DNA of 64,000 nt from the NCBI RefSeq assembly GCF_049446155.1, contig NZ_JBMSEE010000006.1, positions 253,290 to 317,289 on the forward strand, read 5' to 3'. The DNA is from Rivibacter sp049446155. Lineage in GTDB: Bacteria; Pseudomonadota; Gammaproteobacteria; Burkholderiales; Burkholderiaceae_C. This document shows positions 33,101 through 40,688 of this stretch, piece after piece. The notes beneath the pieces were generated by a model. It did not search any database. It was not told the DNA's origin and worked only from the letters and a program-made list of their open reading frames with translations. The first letter of the stretch is position 1. The number at the start of each line of letters is the position of its first letter. Made by a program: the position numbers and the translations under genes.

Positions 33101-33149
33101 GCACCGACGCGATGGCGCCCCCTCTGATCCATCCGCGCATGCTCGCCAT
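30099..33149 (-). CDS. Beta-propeller sensor histidine kinase (Reg_prop, Y_Y_Y, HisKA_3)
   Basis: A 1016-residue kinase. A signal/anchor helix (residues 8-26) precedes a large periplasmic two-component propeller region made of repeats such as TADGWLWLGGPQGLYRFDG, DFDGNIWAAS, DRGGNFWVATKSGLDRF and PDGRLWLG. A Y_Y_Y-type domain (RVRLDGVDANWRSAGNNREVVYSNLGPGHH region, 690-725) leads to a transmembrane helix near 750. The HisKA_3 box RERIARELHDTLLQG has phospho-His about 802; the ATPase has RDDGVGIAPE and HWGLAGMRER. In the Bacteroidetes, such kinases sense polysaccharide products; the ligand here is unknown. Confidence 0.93.
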   Translation of the reverse strand: MASMRGWIRGGAIASVLVLACAWAHAAPWPGERTLKQFHHTRWDSKSGAPLDTRRMAQTADGWLWLGGPQGLYRFDGLRFERFADPEGQTDGSEGVSNLLALPSGELWIGYYHGGMAVLGKDGRLQRFGVQDGFDANAISTIEYDFDGNIWAASAARLLRYDGQRWQAIGEDWGLKLGSFGGMAVDANGALCVSDHSEWLMLPRGERRFRRTGLPTAGARSLQLIDGTLWMVTAESLQRIADANGAQDRPAPRPNSRRSSSVVIDGERQLWTVFCPEGLCRTRLPRDLAGSRVALAVPDEHFTHRDGLSSDVGMTILEDRGGNFWVATKSGLDRFRPVPLRRVDLPSAYTHFALADSPEEGLLIAGASATKRSLWRAGREGMAFEAPDTIFTATHVDRAGQVWFAGRGGVWRRHARGFERVPAPAEAPRAAVRALASDRLGLLVKFAGRPLYRLAGSRWETVLAPELTTPATALAAGPDGRLWLGFAQQRVAVVDAEGRLREYGEADGLSTGTVTHLHAGRRVAAAGENGVSMLRDGRFWPLHVKEPQNLRGVSGIVETPNGDLWLNGARGAVRIAAAELERWQAQPQHVLAEQLFDALDGYPSSASPVTPQPSAVMGHDGRLWFAGIDGVAWLDPASIDRPAAPAPVRILDLVADGRRFDAHRSALLPPGTSNVTIRYTALALGEPERVRFRVRLDGVDANWRSAGNNREVVYSNLGPGHHRFVVDASNPDDIWGGSQASVSFEIPPTLLQSSGFHVAVAVVGAVLLALAYQLRVGVLSRRARQRMQAVLDERERIARELHDTLLQGVQGLVLQFQAAADSIGQDPSAQKSLESVLARADRVMAEGRDRIASLRSMSEPGDDLALSLRHFGEQLAAEQRAEFVAKVQGEPTSFDPALLCEVYRIGCEALLNAFQHAQAKRIELWLQCDGRSLTLRIRDDGVGIAPELLARGRPGHWGLAGMRERAQRIGARLAIAPAIGGGTEIELVLPASGSRRLPRMRWPWQRRRATQASSAP

Positions 33150-33195
33150 TCACTCCGCCCTAGGCCCCGTCGCATGTTAGGGGAGGGGCCGGCGA

Positions 33196-33882
33196 CTAGG
33201 GATGTGCGGCGTCGCGCGCGGTCTCCCGCGTCCTGGCCGCGCGCTCCGGCGCCGGCGCCACCGCCTCGCTGTCGAGGAGCCCGCGGCGCGTCGCGACCGC
33301 CACGGCCTCGGTGCGGCACGCCGCATGCAGCTTGACGAGGATCGGCCGCACGTGCGACTTCACCGTGCCCAGGCTGATGCCCAGCGCCTTGGCGATCAGC
33401 TTGTTGCTGAAGCCCTGCGCGAGCAGGCGCAGCACGTCGAGCTCGCGCGACGTGAGGTCCTCGTGGCCGAGGCTGTCGGCCACGGTGGCCGAGGCCTCGC
33501 GGCACAGGTAGCGGCCGCCCTGGCGCAGCACCGCGACCGCGTCGACGATGGACTCGACCGGCCCGCCTTGCAGCACGTAGCCGTGCGCGCCGAGTTCGAA
33601 CGCGCGCCGCACCTCGAGCTCGCGCGCGGTGCTGCCGATGACCAGCACGCGCCCGTCGTTGCGGCCGCGGCGCGCCTGCGCCATGCCGGACCAAGAGCGC
33701 AGGTCAGTTACCAGGATGTCGGTTGCCGCCGCTGCGTCGGCGCCCGGCGACAGCGTTTCGGCCGCGCTGACGCGCTCGACCACCAGGTCGGCACGTTCGG
33801 ACAGGATGGCGCACAGGCCGGCGGCGACGACCGCGTCGCCGTGGGCGACCAGCACGCGGGTCAGGGGATAGGGCGATTTCAT
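33196..33882 (-). CDS. LuxR-type regulator with degenerate receiver domain
   Basis: A 228-residue protein with a receiver-like domain and a clear LuxR helix-turn-helix (TSRELDVLRLLAQGFSNKLIAKALGISLGTVKSHV, split near 145-180). The receiver lacks the usual paired acidic residues (it reads LVAHGDAV), keeps an Asp in ILVTDLRSW, and has Gln where the conserved Lys should be (YVLQGG). It therefore may not be phosphorylated in the normal way. ATG 33882 follows CCGGAG by eight bases. It is 46 bases upstream of the sensor kinase and co-oriented. The C-terminal tail (30 residues) is Ala/Arg-rich. Confidence 0.85.
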   Translation of the reverse strand: MKSPYPLTRVLVAHGDAVVAAGLCAILSERADLVVERVSAAETLSPGADAAAATDILVTDLRSWSGMAQARRGRNDGRVLVIGSTARELEVRRAFELGAHGYVLQGGPVESIVDAVAVLRQGGRYLCREASATVADSLGHEDLTSRELDVLRLLAQGFSNKLIAKALGISLGTVKSHVRPILVKLHAACRTEAVAVATRRGLLDSEAVAPAPERAARTRETARDAAHP

Positions 33883-34000
33883 GGGATCACTCCGGTCATG
33901 CATGGGTCGATCCGGCCGTCGCCGGACGTTGGGCGCGGCGTGAGGCTTGCTCGGAGCTTAGGAAGAACCCGCAGGGACGGCCACCCTGGATCGTCGAAGC

Positions 34001-34028
34001 CGGCACTACCTCGATCGAGGTAGTGCCG
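34001..34028. repeat. Perfect 28-base palindrome between divergent regulator and MFS genes
   Basis: Arms CGGCACTACCTCGA (34001-34014) and TCGAGGTAGTGCCG (34015-34028) are exact complements with no loop, centred in the 238-base divergent region. No T-run follows on either side. It lies 119 bases before the LuxR-type gene and 93 bases before the MFS gene, as an operator for a dimeric regulator would. The inner ACTACCT/AGGTAGT halves would suit a LuxR/NarL-type protein. Confidence 0.65.
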
Positions 34029-34120
34029 CCACCATGTCCTGCCTGCCTCTTTGGGCACAGACTGGCGCCCTCACCACGGCAGGGCGCCGCGCGTCGCGCG
34101 GCGTAGAACATCGTTTGACG

Positions 34121-35728
34121 ATGCATGCCCCTCTTTCGGCCGCAGTGCCTTCCGCGCCCCCTTCGGCCTGGGCGCCCTTTCGCAGCCCGGTGTTCCGGAT
34201 CGTCTGGTTCGCCGCGCTGGCGGCCAACATCGGCACCTGGGTGCGCGATGTCGGCTCCGGCTGGCTGATGACCTCGCTGTCGCCGTCGGCGACCGCGGTC
34301 GCGCTGGTGCAGGTCGCGACCACGCTGCCGATCTTCCTGCTCTCGCTGCCGGCCGGCGCGCTGGCCGACATCGTCAACCGCAGGCGGCTGTTGATCGGGC
34401 TCAACGTCGCGCTGTGCGTGGTCTCGGTCGCGATGGCGGGTCTCGCTCAGGCCGGCGCGATGACGCCGGCGCTGCTGGTCGGCTCGCTGTTCGCCGCCGG
34501 CATCTGCACTGCGCTGATCCAGCCGGTGCAGCAGTCGCTGACGCCGCTGACGGTGGACAAGCCGCTGCTGCGCCCGGCGATCGCGCTCAACAGCATGGGC
34601 TTCAATGTCTCGCGCGCGATCGGCCCGGCGCTGGGCGGCGTGCTGATCGGCGCGGCCGGCGTCGCCGCGGCCTACTGGGTCGACGCCGTGAGCTACCTCG
34701 CGGTGATTGCCGCGCTGTGGTGGTGGAAGGGCGCGGCCGCGCCGGCCGCCAGCGGCACGCCCGAGCAGCTCGGCTCCGCCATGCGCGCCGGCGTGCGTTT
34801 CGCGCTGCACGCGCCGGCGCTGCGCCGCATCCTGCTGCGCGCGGTGCTGTTCTTCGGCTTCGCGAGCGCCTACTGGGCGCTGTTGCCGGTGATCGCGCGG
34901 CGTGAGGTCGGCGGCGACGCGCTGTACTACGGCATCGTGCTGGGCTGCATCGGTGCCGGCGCGGTGCTCGGTGCGGTGCTGCTGCCCAAGCTGCGCCAGC
35001 GCGTGTCGTCGGAGACGACGCTGCGCCTGGGCACGGCGCTGACGATCGGCTGCCTGCTCGCGCTGTCGGCCACGCGCGACCGCACGCTGGTCGCGGCCGT
35101 GCTCGGCGTGGCCGGCTTCGCATGGATCGCGGTGCTGACCACCGCCAACGTCGCGGCGCAGACGGCGCTGCCCAACTGGGTGCGAGGCCGCGGCCTGGCG
35201 ATCTACCTGACGTTGTTCTACGGCGCGATGGCCGGCGGCAGCCTGCTGTGGGGCTTCGTCGCCGACCAGGCGAGCGTCGCGCTTGCGCTGCGTGCGGCGG
35301 CCGTCTTCGGCGCGCTGGGCCTGGCGCTGGCGTGGTGGAAGCCGGTGGCCGAGTCGGAGCCCGATCTGACGCCGTCGATGCACTGGCCCGAACCGGTTGC
35401 CGCCGAGGGCGTCGAGGAGGACCGCGGGCCGGTGATGGTGACGATCGAGTACCGCATCGATCCCGCGCAACGCGAGGCCTTCGTCGCCGCGCTGCGCGCG
35501 TTCTCGGGCGAACGGTTGCGCGACGGTGCGTACCAGTGGGGCGTCTACGAGGATGCGGCGGTGCCGGGGCGCTTCATCGAGAGCTTTCTGGTCGCGTCGT
35601 GGCAGGAACACCTGCGCCAGCATGCGCGCGTCTCGCAGGCCGACGCCGACCTGCAGCGCGAGGTGCGAGCCTTCCATCGTGGTGACGGGCCGCCGCGCGT
35701 GGATCACTGGGTCACGCCGCGGGAGTGA
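34121..35728 (+). CDS. MFS transporter (EntS/MFS_3 type) with C-terminal antibiotic-monooxygenase-like domain
   Basis: A 535-residue protein. Residues 20-405 contain about twelve membrane helices with the MFS motif GALADIVNRRRLL between helices 2 and 3, as in the enterobactin-exporter-like MFS_3 family. Residues about 435-535 form a soluble domain (MVTIEYRIDPAQREAFVAAL...YQWGVYEDAAVPGRFIESFLV) resembling an ABM-type ferredoxin-like fold, a known C-terminal addition in this family. Start MHAPLSAAVP at 34121 is favoured over an ATG at 34034, which overlaps the region next to the palindrome. Substrate unknown. Confidence 0.85.
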   Translation: MHAPLSAAVPSAPPSAWAPFRSPVFRIVWFAALAANIGTWVRDVGSGWLMTSLSPSATAVALVQVATTLPIFLLSLPAGALADIVNRRRLLIGLNVALCVVSVAMAGLAQAGAMTPALLVGSLFAAGICTALIQPVQQSLTPLTVDKPLLRPAIALNSMGFNVSRAIGPALGGVLIGAAGVAAAYWVDAVSYLAVIAALWWWKGAAAPAASGTPEQLGSAMRAGVRFALHAPALRRILLRAVLFFGFASAYWALLPVIARREVGGDALYYGIVLGCIGAGAVLGAVLLPKLRQRVSSETTLRLGTALTIGCLLALSATRDRTLVAAVLGVAGFAWIAVLTTANVAAQTALPNWVRGRGLAIYLTLFYGAMAGGSLLWGFVADQASVALALRAAAVFGALGLALAWWKPVAESEPDLTPSMHWPEPVAAEGVEEDRGPVMVTIEYRIDPAQREAFVAALRAFSGERLRDGAYQWGVYEDAAVPGRFIESFLVASWQEHLRQHARVSQADADLQREVRAFHRGDGPPRVDHWVTPRE

Positions 35729-35730
35729 AG

Positions 35731-36348
35731 CTAGCGGTTCAGCGACGCGACATAGGCCGCCACCGCGGCGAGGTCCTCGTCGGACCACTCCTGCACCACG
35801 GCCTTCATCACGTTCGCGTACGGGTTGCCGAAGCGCGGCACCACGCGATAGGGCTTCAGCGCCTCGACGACGAACTCCGGGTGCTGGCCCGCGAGCCGCG
35901 CGAACACGGGCGCCGTGCCTTCGCCGCGCTCGCCGTGGCACCACTGGCAGGCCGGCGCGCCGGGCTTGCCGACGCGGTAGATCTGCTCGCCACGCGCGAC
36001 GAGCTGCGCGTCGAGCGCGCCGCCATGGCGCATCGGCGCGAGCGAGGCGTAGTAGGCCGAGACCGCCGCGATGTCGCGGTCTTTCAGGCCCTTGGCCACG
36101 CCTGCCATCACCGGATGCGGCCGCTCGCCCGAGCGGTAGTTGCGCAGTTGCAGCTCGAGAAAGGGCTGCAGCTGGCCGGCCAAGCGAGGGAACTGCGCGT
36201 CGGGCGCGTTGCCGTCCTGGCCATGACAGGTGGCGCACTGTGCCACGGCCAACTTGCGGCCGGCCTCGATCTGCGGCGGGTTGGCGGCTGCGAGCGAACT
36301 CGCGGCGCACGCCAGCGCCAGCACGGCGGCGCGAGCGATCTCAGACAT
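35731..36348 (-). CDS. Di-haem cytochrome c4-like protein
   Basis: A 205-residue exported cytochrome with a signal peptide (IARAAVLALACAASSLAAA). Two haem c sites are present: CATCH near residue 39 and CQWCH near 135, each in a c4-type domain with the later Met ligands likely in HPVMAGVAKGL and NVMKAVVQEW. It carries electrons in the periplasm. Its ATG overlaps the stop of the Tat-exported amidohydrolase by eight bases, so the two are made together, which is unusual for a hydrolase. Confidence 0.92.
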   Translation of the reverse strand: MSEIARAAVLALACAASSLAAANPPQIEAGRKLAVAQCATCHGQDGNAPDAQFPRLAGQLQPFLELQLRNYRSGERPHPVMAGVAKGLKDRDIAAVSAYYASLAPMRHGGALDAQLVARGEQIYRVGKPGAPACQWCHGERGEGTAPVFARLAGQHPEFVVEALKPYRVVPRFGNPYANVMKAVVQEWSDEDLAAVAAYVASLNR

Positions 36349-38335
36349 AGCAGCTGCACCCGAGGGCGCCCCAGAAGGCCTGCGCATCGAACGCCGGCAC
36401 CGCGGTGCTCGACGCACGCAGATGGTCGTGACCATGCAGCCCGCAGCCGGCGCGGCAATCGCACAGTGCGGCGTACTGGTAGCGGCGGTCCGAGGCGCCG
36501 AGCGCGACCTGGCGTGCCTGGTAGCCACCGAACTTGCGCACCGGCGACCAGCTCGGCGAGGCCGGCGGCAGCTCGGGTGCGAGGTCGGCGAAGCGCTGCG
36601 CGCCGTACACGACCTTGCCGCCCACGACCGTGAGCACCGAGACGATGTCCTGGATCTGGTCCTCGGGCACCGAGAAGTAGTCGCGGTCGAGCACGGCCAC
36701 GTCGCCGAAGGCGCCGGGCTTGAGCACGCCCTTCTTGCCGCTGTCGCGCGAAAACCAGGCGCCGTCGGCGGCCATCAGGCCGAGCGCGGTCTGGCGATCC
36801 AGGCGCTTCTCCTCGGGATAGATCACCGTGCCGCCGATCGTGCGACCCGCGACCAACCAGTACAGCGCCTGCCAGGGGTTGTAGCTGTTGACGCGCGTCG
36901 CGTCGGTGCCCAGCGTGACCGGCAGCCCCATCTCCAGCATGCGCTTGACCGGCGGCGTCTCGGCGGCGGCCGCGAGGCCGTATCGGCGCACGAAGGACTC
37001 GCCCTGCATCGACATGCGGTTTTGCACCGCGATGCCGCCGCCGAGTTTCTTGATGCGCTCCAGGTTGGCGGGTGTGACCGTCTCGCAGTGGTCGAAGAAC
37101 CAGCCGAGCTTGTCGATCGGAATGTCGCGGTGCACCTTCTCGAACACGTCGAGCGCGCGCGTGATCGTCTGGTCGTAGGTCGCGTGCATGCGCCACGGCC
37201 AGCCGTTGCCGGCCAGGAAGCGCACCACGGCCTCGAGGTCCGGCTCCATCGCCGGCGGCATGTCCGGGCGCGGCACGAGGAAGTCCTCGAAGTCGGCGGC
37301 CGAGAACGCGAGCATCTCGCCGGCACCGTTGAGCTTGTACATGTCGCTGCCGTCGCCGGGCTTGCCCATCGCGATCCAGCGGCGGAAGTCGTCGAGCTCG
37401 GCCTTGGCCTTCTGCGGGAACAGGTTGTAGGCGAAGCGCAGGGTCAGCCGGTTCTCCTTGGCCAGCTTGTCGATGATCTGGTAGTCATCGGGGTAGTTCT
37501 GGAAGCCGCCGCCGGCATCGCCGACCGAGGTCACGCCCAGGCGGTTCTCCTCGCGCATGAAATGCAGCGTCGAGTTGATCTGGTCTTCGGGGCTCAGCTT
37601 GGGGCCCTTGGCCAGCGTGTTGTAGAGCACGAAGGCATTGGGCTCGGCGAGCAGCAGACCGGTGGGCTCGCCCCGCGCGTCGCGCTCGATGATGGCGCCC
37701 GGCGGCTGCGGCGTGTCCTTGGAGTAGCCCACGGCGCGCAGCGCCGCGCGGTTGAGGAAGGCCTGGTTGTAGAGGTTGAGCACGAACACCGGCGTGTCGG
37801 GCGCGGCGTCGTTGATCTCCTTCAGCGTGGGCAGGCGCTTCTCGGCGAACTGGGTTTCGTTCCAGCCGCCGACCACGCGCACCCACTGCGGCGCAGGCGT
37901 CACCCGGGCCTGCGCCTTGAGCATCTCGAGCGCCGCGTGCAGGCTGCGCACGCCGTCCCAGCGCAGCTCCATGTTGTAGTTCAGGCCGCCGCGGATCACG
38001 TGCGTGTGCGAGTCGGTCAGGCCCGGGATCACGCGCTTGCGCTCGACGTCGACGACGCGCGTGCGGCCATCGGCCAGCGGCACGATCTCGGCGTCGCTGC
38101 CGACCGCGAGCACCAGGCCATCCTTGATCGCGATCGCGCTGGCTTCGGGCTTCGCGCGGTCGAGCGTCGTGATGCGCCCGTTCTTCAGGATCAGGTCGGG
38201 CGCGCTGCGGCCCGCGCCGCCTTGCGCGAGCGAGGGGCCGGCCAGCACGGCGAGGCCGAGCGACGAGGCGGCCTGCAGAAAGCCGCGGCGCGCGGCGGGA
38301 TCGGCCGAGTGGTCGGCGGTGGCGTCGGTGTTCAT
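36341..38335 (-). CDS. Tat-exported amidohydrolase (Amidohydro_3) with Cys/His-rich tail
   Basis: A 664-residue protein. The N-terminus has a twin-arginine signal (ARRGFLQAASSLGLAVLAG), so it is exported folded, probably with its metal. The catalytic domain has DSHTHVIRGGL, WRMHATYDQT, WFFDHCETV and GTDATRVNSYNPW. It is clearly related to the cytoplasmic protein at 27560-29428 over its full length, including the C-terminal tail C.C...C..HGHDH...FWGALGCSC. The ATG at 38335 is preceded only by weak AGGAA. It lies in the LacI-controlled catabolic cluster and overlaps the cytochrome gene. Confidence 0.88.
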   Translation of the reverse strand: MNTDATADHSADPAARRGFLQAASSLGLAVLAGPSLAQGGAGRSAPDLILKNGRITTLDRAKPEASAIAIKDGLVLAVGSDAEIVPLADGRTRVVDVERKRVIPGLTDSHTHVIRGGLNYNMELRWDGVRSLHAALEMLKAQARVTPAPQWVRVVGGWNETQFAEKRLPTLKEINDAAPDTPVFVLNLYNQAFLNRAALRAVGYSKDTPQPPGAIIERDARGEPTGLLLAEPNAFVLYNTLAKGPKLSPEDQINSTLHFMREENRLGVTSVGDAGGGFQNYPDDYQIIDKLAKENRLTLRFAYNLFPQKAKAELDDFRRWIAMGKPGDGSDMYKLNGAGEMLAFSAADFEDFLVPRPDMPPAMEPDLEAVVRFLAGNGWPWRMHATYDQTITRALDVFEKVHRDIPIDKLGWFFDHCETVTPANLERIKKLGGGIAVQNRMSMQGESFVRRYGLAAAAETPPVKRMLEMGLPVTLGTDATRVNSYNPWQALYWLVAGRTIGGTVIYPEEKRLDRQTALGLMAADGAWFSRDSGKKGVLKPGAFGDVAVLDRDYFSVPEDQIQDIVSVLTVVGGKVVYGAQRFADLAPELPPASPSWSPVRKFGGYQARQVALGASDRRYQYAALCDCRAGCGLHGHDHLRASSTAVPAFDAQAFWGALGCSCYV

Positions 38336-38402
38336 GTCAAAAGCATTCCTGCTGGATCGGGCGGTGGACATTCGACCCGGTCGCGCACCGACCGGTATCG
38401 GC

Positions 38403-38416
38403 CTTTGGACAGAGCC
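38403..38416 (-). promoter_or_regulatory. Second copy of the shared 14-base motif
   Basis: On the minus strand this reads GGCTCTGTCCAAAG, identical to 26463-26476, and lies 67 bases before the Tat amidohydrolase start, between it and the porin gene. The flanking bases differ from the first copy, so only the 14-mer is conserved. Confidence 0.3.
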
Positions 38417-38449
38417 GCGCGCATCTCCAAGGGATCCGCGCGCGGCGGC

Positions 38450-39541
38450 TCAGAACGCGTGGCGCATGCCCAGCGAGACCACGCTCGGGCGCGCGCCGGG
38501 CGCGATGCCGAGCTCGTTGATCGCGAAGTCGTAGATCGCCGCGCGCTCGTTGTCGATGCGGCTGTAGAACGCGAACAGCGCGGTGCGCTTGGACAGCTCG
38601 TGCTCGTAGCCGACGGTGAGCTGCGACGAACCGGTGTCGGCGCCGCTGCGGAAGAAGCCCACCGTCTCGCTCGCCGAGCCCTTGCCGTCGCCAGCGCGCG
38701 CGTAGCCCAGGCGCAGCGAGCCGCTGCCGATGCGCCAGGTGCCCGAGACATACCAGCTGTTGCGCTCGAGCGAGCCGGTCGCGGTCTCGTACTCGAGCCG
38801 CTCGACGACCGCGGCGACGCGCGCCGGGCCGAAGCGCCAAGCCGCGCCGAGCTTGCTCGCGGTGTCGACGGTGCCGTTGGCCTGGTAGTCGTCGTGGCGC
38901 TCGTGCGCGGCGGTCAGCACCAGGCCGTCGGCGTCGTAGGTGAGCGAGGCCGACAGCAGCGAGGGCTTGGCGCCGGTTGACGCGACCGTGTCTTCCTTCG
39001 GGCTGTAGGCCAGGCGCGCCGACAGGCCCGACCACGCGGGCGTCCAGTACTGCAGCACGTTCTGCTGACGGCGGTCGAACGACGTGGTGTCGATCAGGTG
39101 GTTGGTGGTCGGCGCCGAGCCGTTGCCCATCAGCGCCATGTAACCGGCGGTGGTGGGATAGAACGGATCGAACCCGGAGGTCGCCGCCGTGTAGGGCAGG
39201 GTCCACACGCCCGCGAACACGGTACCGAAGCCGCCTTGCAGGCCGACGCGCGTGTCGCGGTTGCTGATGCTGCCGTTGCCGGTGTCGAGCGCGAAGCCGC
39301 CCTCGATCTGCCAGATGGCCTTGAGGCCCGCGCCGAGGTCTTCGTCGCCGCGAAAGCCGACCACCGAGCGGTAGTTGCTCAGGCGCGTCTTGGACATGTC
39401 CTCGGGCGACCGGCTCGCATCGACGAACTCGATGCCGGTGTTGATGCGGCCGTAGATCACGGCCGTCTGGGCCGCCGCGCCGAAGGCGCACAGGCCACCG
39501 AGCGAGGCCAGGCCGGCGCGAAGGATGGATTCGAACTTCAT
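38450..39541 (-). CDS. Gram-negative outer-membrane porin (Burkholderiales type)
   Basis: A 363-residue porin with signal peptide (SILRAGLASLGGLCAFGAAAQ) and the usual opening AVIYGRINTGIEFVD, the early block NYRSVVGFRGDEDLGAGLKAIWQIE, GLQGGFGTVFAGVW and a C-terminal Phe (SLGMRHAF) for outer-membrane insertion. Alternating hydrophobic residues support a 16-strand barrel. Its place in the catabolic cluster between a TctC-type binding protein and a Tat amidohydrolase suggests substrate-specific uptake. Confidence 0.93.
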   Translation of the reverse strand: MKFESILRAGLASLGGLCAFGAAAQTAVIYGRINTGIEFVDASRSPEDMSKTRLSNYRSVVGFRGDEDLGAGLKAIWQIEGGFALDTGNGSISNRDTRVGLQGGFGTVFAGVWTLPYTAATSGFDPFYPTTAGYMALMGNGSAPTTNHLIDTTSFDRRQQNVLQYWTPAWSGLSARLAYSPKEDTVASTGAKPSLLSASLTYDADGLVLTAAHERHDDYQANGTVDTASKLGAAWRFGPARVAAVVERLEYETATGSLERNSWYVSGTWRIGSGSLRLGYARAGDGKGSASETVGFFRSGADTGSSQLTVGYEHELSKRTALFAFYSRIDNERAAIYDFAINELGIAPGARPSVVSLGMRHAF

Positions 39542-39644
39542 GATGCGTGGATGGAGAAGTGAACTGGCGAAAGCATTCGCGAACGGCGCGCGGCGCCGCT
39601 CGGTCATGGGGACGAGGGGCAGGCCGGCCGTCGGGCCGGCGCGT

Positions 39645-40631
39645 TCAGGCCTCGACGCGGATGCCGGCCTGCTTGATCAGTGCCGCGGTCGCAGCGATCT
39701 CGTTGCGCACCAGCGCGGCGAAGTCGGCCTGCGCCATCGGTGTGGTCTCGGCGCCCAGCTTCTCGAGCCGCGCGCGCACCTCGTCGGACTTCAGCGCCTT
39801 GACGGTCTCGGCGTGCAGCCGCGCGAGCACGTCGGCGGGCGTCTTGGCCGGCGCGAACAGGCCGACCCAGAAGGTGTAGTCGGAGCCCGCGAAGCCGGCC
39901 TCGAGCGTCGTCGGAACCTCGGGCAGCAGTGGTGAACGCCTGGGCGTGCCGACCGCCAGTGCCTGCAGCCGGCCGTCCTTGATCAGCGGCAGCGCCGAGA
40001 CCAGCGGCGCGAAGAACCAGTCGACGCGACTGCCCATCACGTCGGTCAGCGCCTCGGGGGTGCCGCGGTAGGGCACGTGCGTGGCCTGCAAGCCGACCGC
40101 GACGCGGAACTTCTCGGCGTTGATGTGCGTGGCGCTGCCGTTGCCGGCCGAGGCGTAGAGGTAGCGGTTGGGCTCGGCCTTGGCCTTCTGCACGAGGTCC
40201 TGCACCGACTTGAAGCCCTTGGACGGCGCGGCGACCAGCACATTCGGCAGCGCGGCCAGCATCGTGAGCGGCACGAAGTCCTTCTGCGTGTCGTACTTCA
40301 GCGCCGGATAGAGCGCCGCGTTCGCGACATGGCCGGCCGAATGCACCAGCAGCGTGTAGCCGTCGGCCGGCGCCGCGGCCACCGCGGCGGCGCCGAGCGT
40401 GCCGCCGGCGCCGGGCCGGTTGTCGATCACGACCGGCTGGCCGAAGTATTTCTCCAGCCGCTCGGACACCGCGCGGCCGACCACGTCGGTGCCGGAGCCG
40501 GCGGTGAAGGGGATGACGATCTTCATCGCCTGCTTGGGGAATGCGCCGTCGGCGCGCGCCGCTGCGGGCAGCAGCACGGCGCCGCCGGCGGCGGCGAGGC
40601 AGGACAGCACTTGTCTTCGGTTGGCATTCAT
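39645..40631 (-). CDS. Bug/TctC-family periplasmic solute-binding protein
   Basis: A 328-residue protein with a signal peptide (RRQVLSCLAAAGGAVLLPAAARA). Family blocks: IVIPFTAGSGTDVVGRAVSERL, VVIDNRPGAGGTLGAAAVA, DGYTLLVHSAGHVANAALYP (all split by usual spacing) and VDWFFAPLVSALPLIKDGRLQALAV. Bug proteins bind carboxylates or related solutes for tripartite tricarboxylate transporters. There is no tctA/tctB beside it; a tctBA pair lies 12 kb away. It is 103 bases before the porin gene. Confidence 0.93.
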   Translation of the reverse strand: MNANRRQVLSCLAAAGGAVLLPAAARADGAFPKQAMKIVIPFTAGSGTDVVGRAVSERLEKYFGQPVVIDNRPGAGGTLGAAAVAAAPADGYTLLVHSAGHVANAALYPALKYDTQKDFVPLTMLAALPNVLVAAPSKGFKSVQDLVQKAKAEPNRYLYASAGNGSATHINAEKFRVAVGLQATHVPYRGTPEALTDVMGSRVDWFFAPLVSALPLIKDGRLQALAVGTPRRSPLLPEVPTTLEAGFAGSDYTFWVGLFAPAKTPADVLARLHAETVKALKSDEVRARLEKLGAETTPMAQADFAALVRNEIAATAALIKQAGIRVEA

Positions 40632-40688
40632 CGTTGTCTCCTCGGTCTCCTGTGGTTCGGACGACTCGTTGGTGGGGCAGGGGTGACG

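Noticed and set aside
33896..36310. An 804-codon minus-strand frame opposite the MFS gene
   Set aside because: Low-complexity Arg/Gln/His-rich translation, antisense to a well-supported transporter.
36230..38980. A 916-codon open frame on the + strand opposite the amidohydrolase and porin genes
   Set aside because: It runs antisense to two clear genes with signal sequences and motifs, and its translation is Arg/Ala/His-rich with no domain. High GC leaves long empty reverse frames.
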